NCBI GenBank assembly: GCA_018814025.1
Contig: JAHJAM010000027.1
Coordinates: forward strand, 1-48,458
DNA: 48,458 nt
Direction of reading: 5' to 3'
Origin: Patescibacteria group bacterium
GTDB lineage: Bacteria > Patescibacteriota > Patescibacteriia > UBA9934 > GWF2-40-263
Program-made: the position numbers and the translations under genes
Part shown: piece by piece, positions 47,428-48,458 of the stretch
Position numbering within the stretch: the stretch's first letter is position 1
Layout of the letters: each line of letters begins with the position of its first letter
The notes under the pieces: generated by a model
What the model was told of the DNA's origin: nothing
Databases searched by the model: none
The model's input: only the letters and a program-made list of their open reading frames with translations

Positions 47428-48458
47428 ATGAAGATTGCCAATTACGACCCGGCTTTGTCCGAGGCTTTAAATCGAGAATTGAACCGCCAAAGGACAGGCT
47501 TGGAATTGATCCCTTCGGAAAACTTCGTGAGTGAAGCCGTACTGGAGGCTTTGGGATCCATTGCCACCAATAAATACTCGGAAGGCTATGCGGGCAAGCG
47601 CTATTACGGCGGCTGCGAATTCATCGATGAAATCGAAACTCTGGCCATTGACCGGGCCAAGCAATTGTTCGGCGCCGAACACGTTAACGTCCAACCTTTG
47701 AGCGGCGCCCCGGCTAACATCGCGGCGTATTCGGCTTTGCTCAAACCCGGGGACACGGTTTTAGGCATGGATTTGTCCCACGGCGGTCATTTGACGCACG
47801 GCCACCCGGTGACCTTCATTGCCGGAATTTATAACTTCGTGCGCTACAAAACCGCGGCTGACGGCACGATTGATTATGATAATTTGCGCACCATGGCGCT
47901 GGAGCATCAGCCGAAATTGATTTTGGTAGGATATTCCGCGTACTCGCGCGAGATTGATTATGAACGAGTCAAACAAATTGCGGATGAAATCGGGGCTTCG
48001 ACCATGGCGGACATTGCGCACATCGCGGGTTTGATTGCGGCCGGAGAGATGAACAACCCGGTCCCCCTATTCGATATTGTAACCACGACCACGCACAAAA
48101 CCTTGCGCGGACCGCGGGGGGGCATGATTATGTGTAAAAAAGAACATGCCAAGGCCGTGGATAAAGCCGTGTTTCCGGGTTTGCAGGGCGGGCCGCACGA
48201 AAACGTGATTGCGGCCAAAGCCGTGGCTTTCAAAGAAGCTTTGGAGCCGTCTTTTAAGGATTACGCCAAGCAAGTCAGAAAGAACGCTAAAGCCATGGAA
48301 GAAGAGTTTCGCGCTCGCGGTTACGCGATGATGTTCGGCGGGACGGATAATCATCTGCTCTTAATTGATGTCACCAACAAAGGAGTGAGCGGAGCGCAAG
48401 CGGAAGCGGCTTTGGATAAGGCCGGCATGACCGTGAACAAAAATATGATTCCGGATGA
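47428..48458 (+). CDS. glyA: Serine hydroxymethyltransferase, C-terminus outside the window
   Basis: Converts serine and tetrahydrofolate to glycine and methylene-THF, the one-carbon supply that also feeds Fmt. The first 343 residues are in the window. Landmarks: [65 protein letters not shown] and the PLP lysine in [14 protein letters not shown]. The usual length is about 415-420, so roughly 75 residues are missing beyond the edge. The start is 47428, with no clear ribosome binding site. Confidence 0.96.
   Translation, partial: MKIANYDPALSEALNRELNRQRTGLELIPSENFVSEAVLEALGSIATNKYSEGYAGKRYYGGCEFIDEIETLAIDRAKQLFGAEHVNVQPLSGAPANIAAYSALLKPGDTVLGMDLSHGGHLTHGHPVTFIAGIYNFVRYKTAADGTIDYDNLRTMALEHQPKLILVGYSAYSREIDYERVKQIADEIGASTMADIAHIAGLIAAGEMNNPVPLFDIVTTTTHKTLRGPRGGMIMCKKEHAKAVDKAVFPGLQGGPHENVIAAKAVAFKEALEPSFKDYAKQVRKNAKAMEEEFRARGYAMMFGGTDNHLLLIDVTNKGVSGAQAEAALDKAGMTVNKNMIPD

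Overview
The window looks like a chromosomal piece of a Patescibacteria (CPR) bacterium, most likely of the Parcubacteria group. This is inferred, not proven. The signs are: housekeeping genes packed with 1-4 bp gaps or ATGA overlaps; a short alanyl-tRNA synthetase without the C-Ala domain; an RNA polymerase alpha subunit without its C-terminal domain; a VirD4/TraG-like ATPase paired with a large membrane protein; and a full peptidoglycan and surface-sugar toolkit with no biosynthetic pathways in sight. TGA is used as a normal stop (several ATGA overlaps), so the code is standard and not that of Gracilibacteria or SR1. No tRNA, rRNA or CRISPR array was seen.

Layout. 1-1678 (+): end of an unidentified gene, then def-fmt. 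1675-7302 (-): surface polysaccharide operon with flippase, three glycosyltransferases and an O-antigen ligase/polymerase-like protein, coupled by overlaps. 7343-11387 (-): ribosomal operon infA-rpmJ-rpsM-rpsK-rpsD-rpoA-rplQ-rplM-rpsI with a near-consensus promoter and a terminator. 11441-18962 (-): rRNA/tRNA methylase, glycosyltransferase, CorA, PduL, a thrombospondin-3/PKD surface protein, murJ and alaS. 18950-24260 (+): a VanY-like lipoprotein, an HExxH protein, era, a FecR-like anchor protein and two HAD paralogues. 24298-36183 (-): mnmA, an HD hydrolase, a small-membrane-protein operon, uppP, an alpha/beta hydrolase, the TraG-like ATPase and its membrane partner, secF and secD. 36190-47375, mixed strands: NlpC/P60 protein, small unknown genes, an interrupted FAD reductase, a Nudix hydrolase, a coiled-coil protein, secA, hpf, murB, murC and a beta-propeller-like protein. 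47369-48458 (+): glyA, cut by the window edge.

Functionally the window joins translation (ribosomal proteins, IF-1, AlaRS, MnmA, Era, HPF, Def/Fmt), envelope building (MurB, MurC, MurJ, UppP, flippase, glycosyltransferases) and export (SecA, SecD, SecF). Between these core genes sit accessory genes of mostly unknown function. They carry strong AGGAGG ribosome binding sites, usually their own TTGACA-type promoters and their own hairpin terminators, and by eye they are richer in G/C-ending codons.

The most striking points are: a SecD with a parvulin-like (SurA/PrsA-type) prolyl-isomerase module inserted in its extracytoplasmic domain; a HAD pair in which one copy has lost the catalytic nucleophile; an alpha subunit without CTD alongside many promoters with exactly 17-bp spacers; many core genes whose predicted transcripts start on or within a few bases of the ATG (leaderless style); interleaved divergent promoters; and a candidate attenuator in front of the NlpC/P60 gene.
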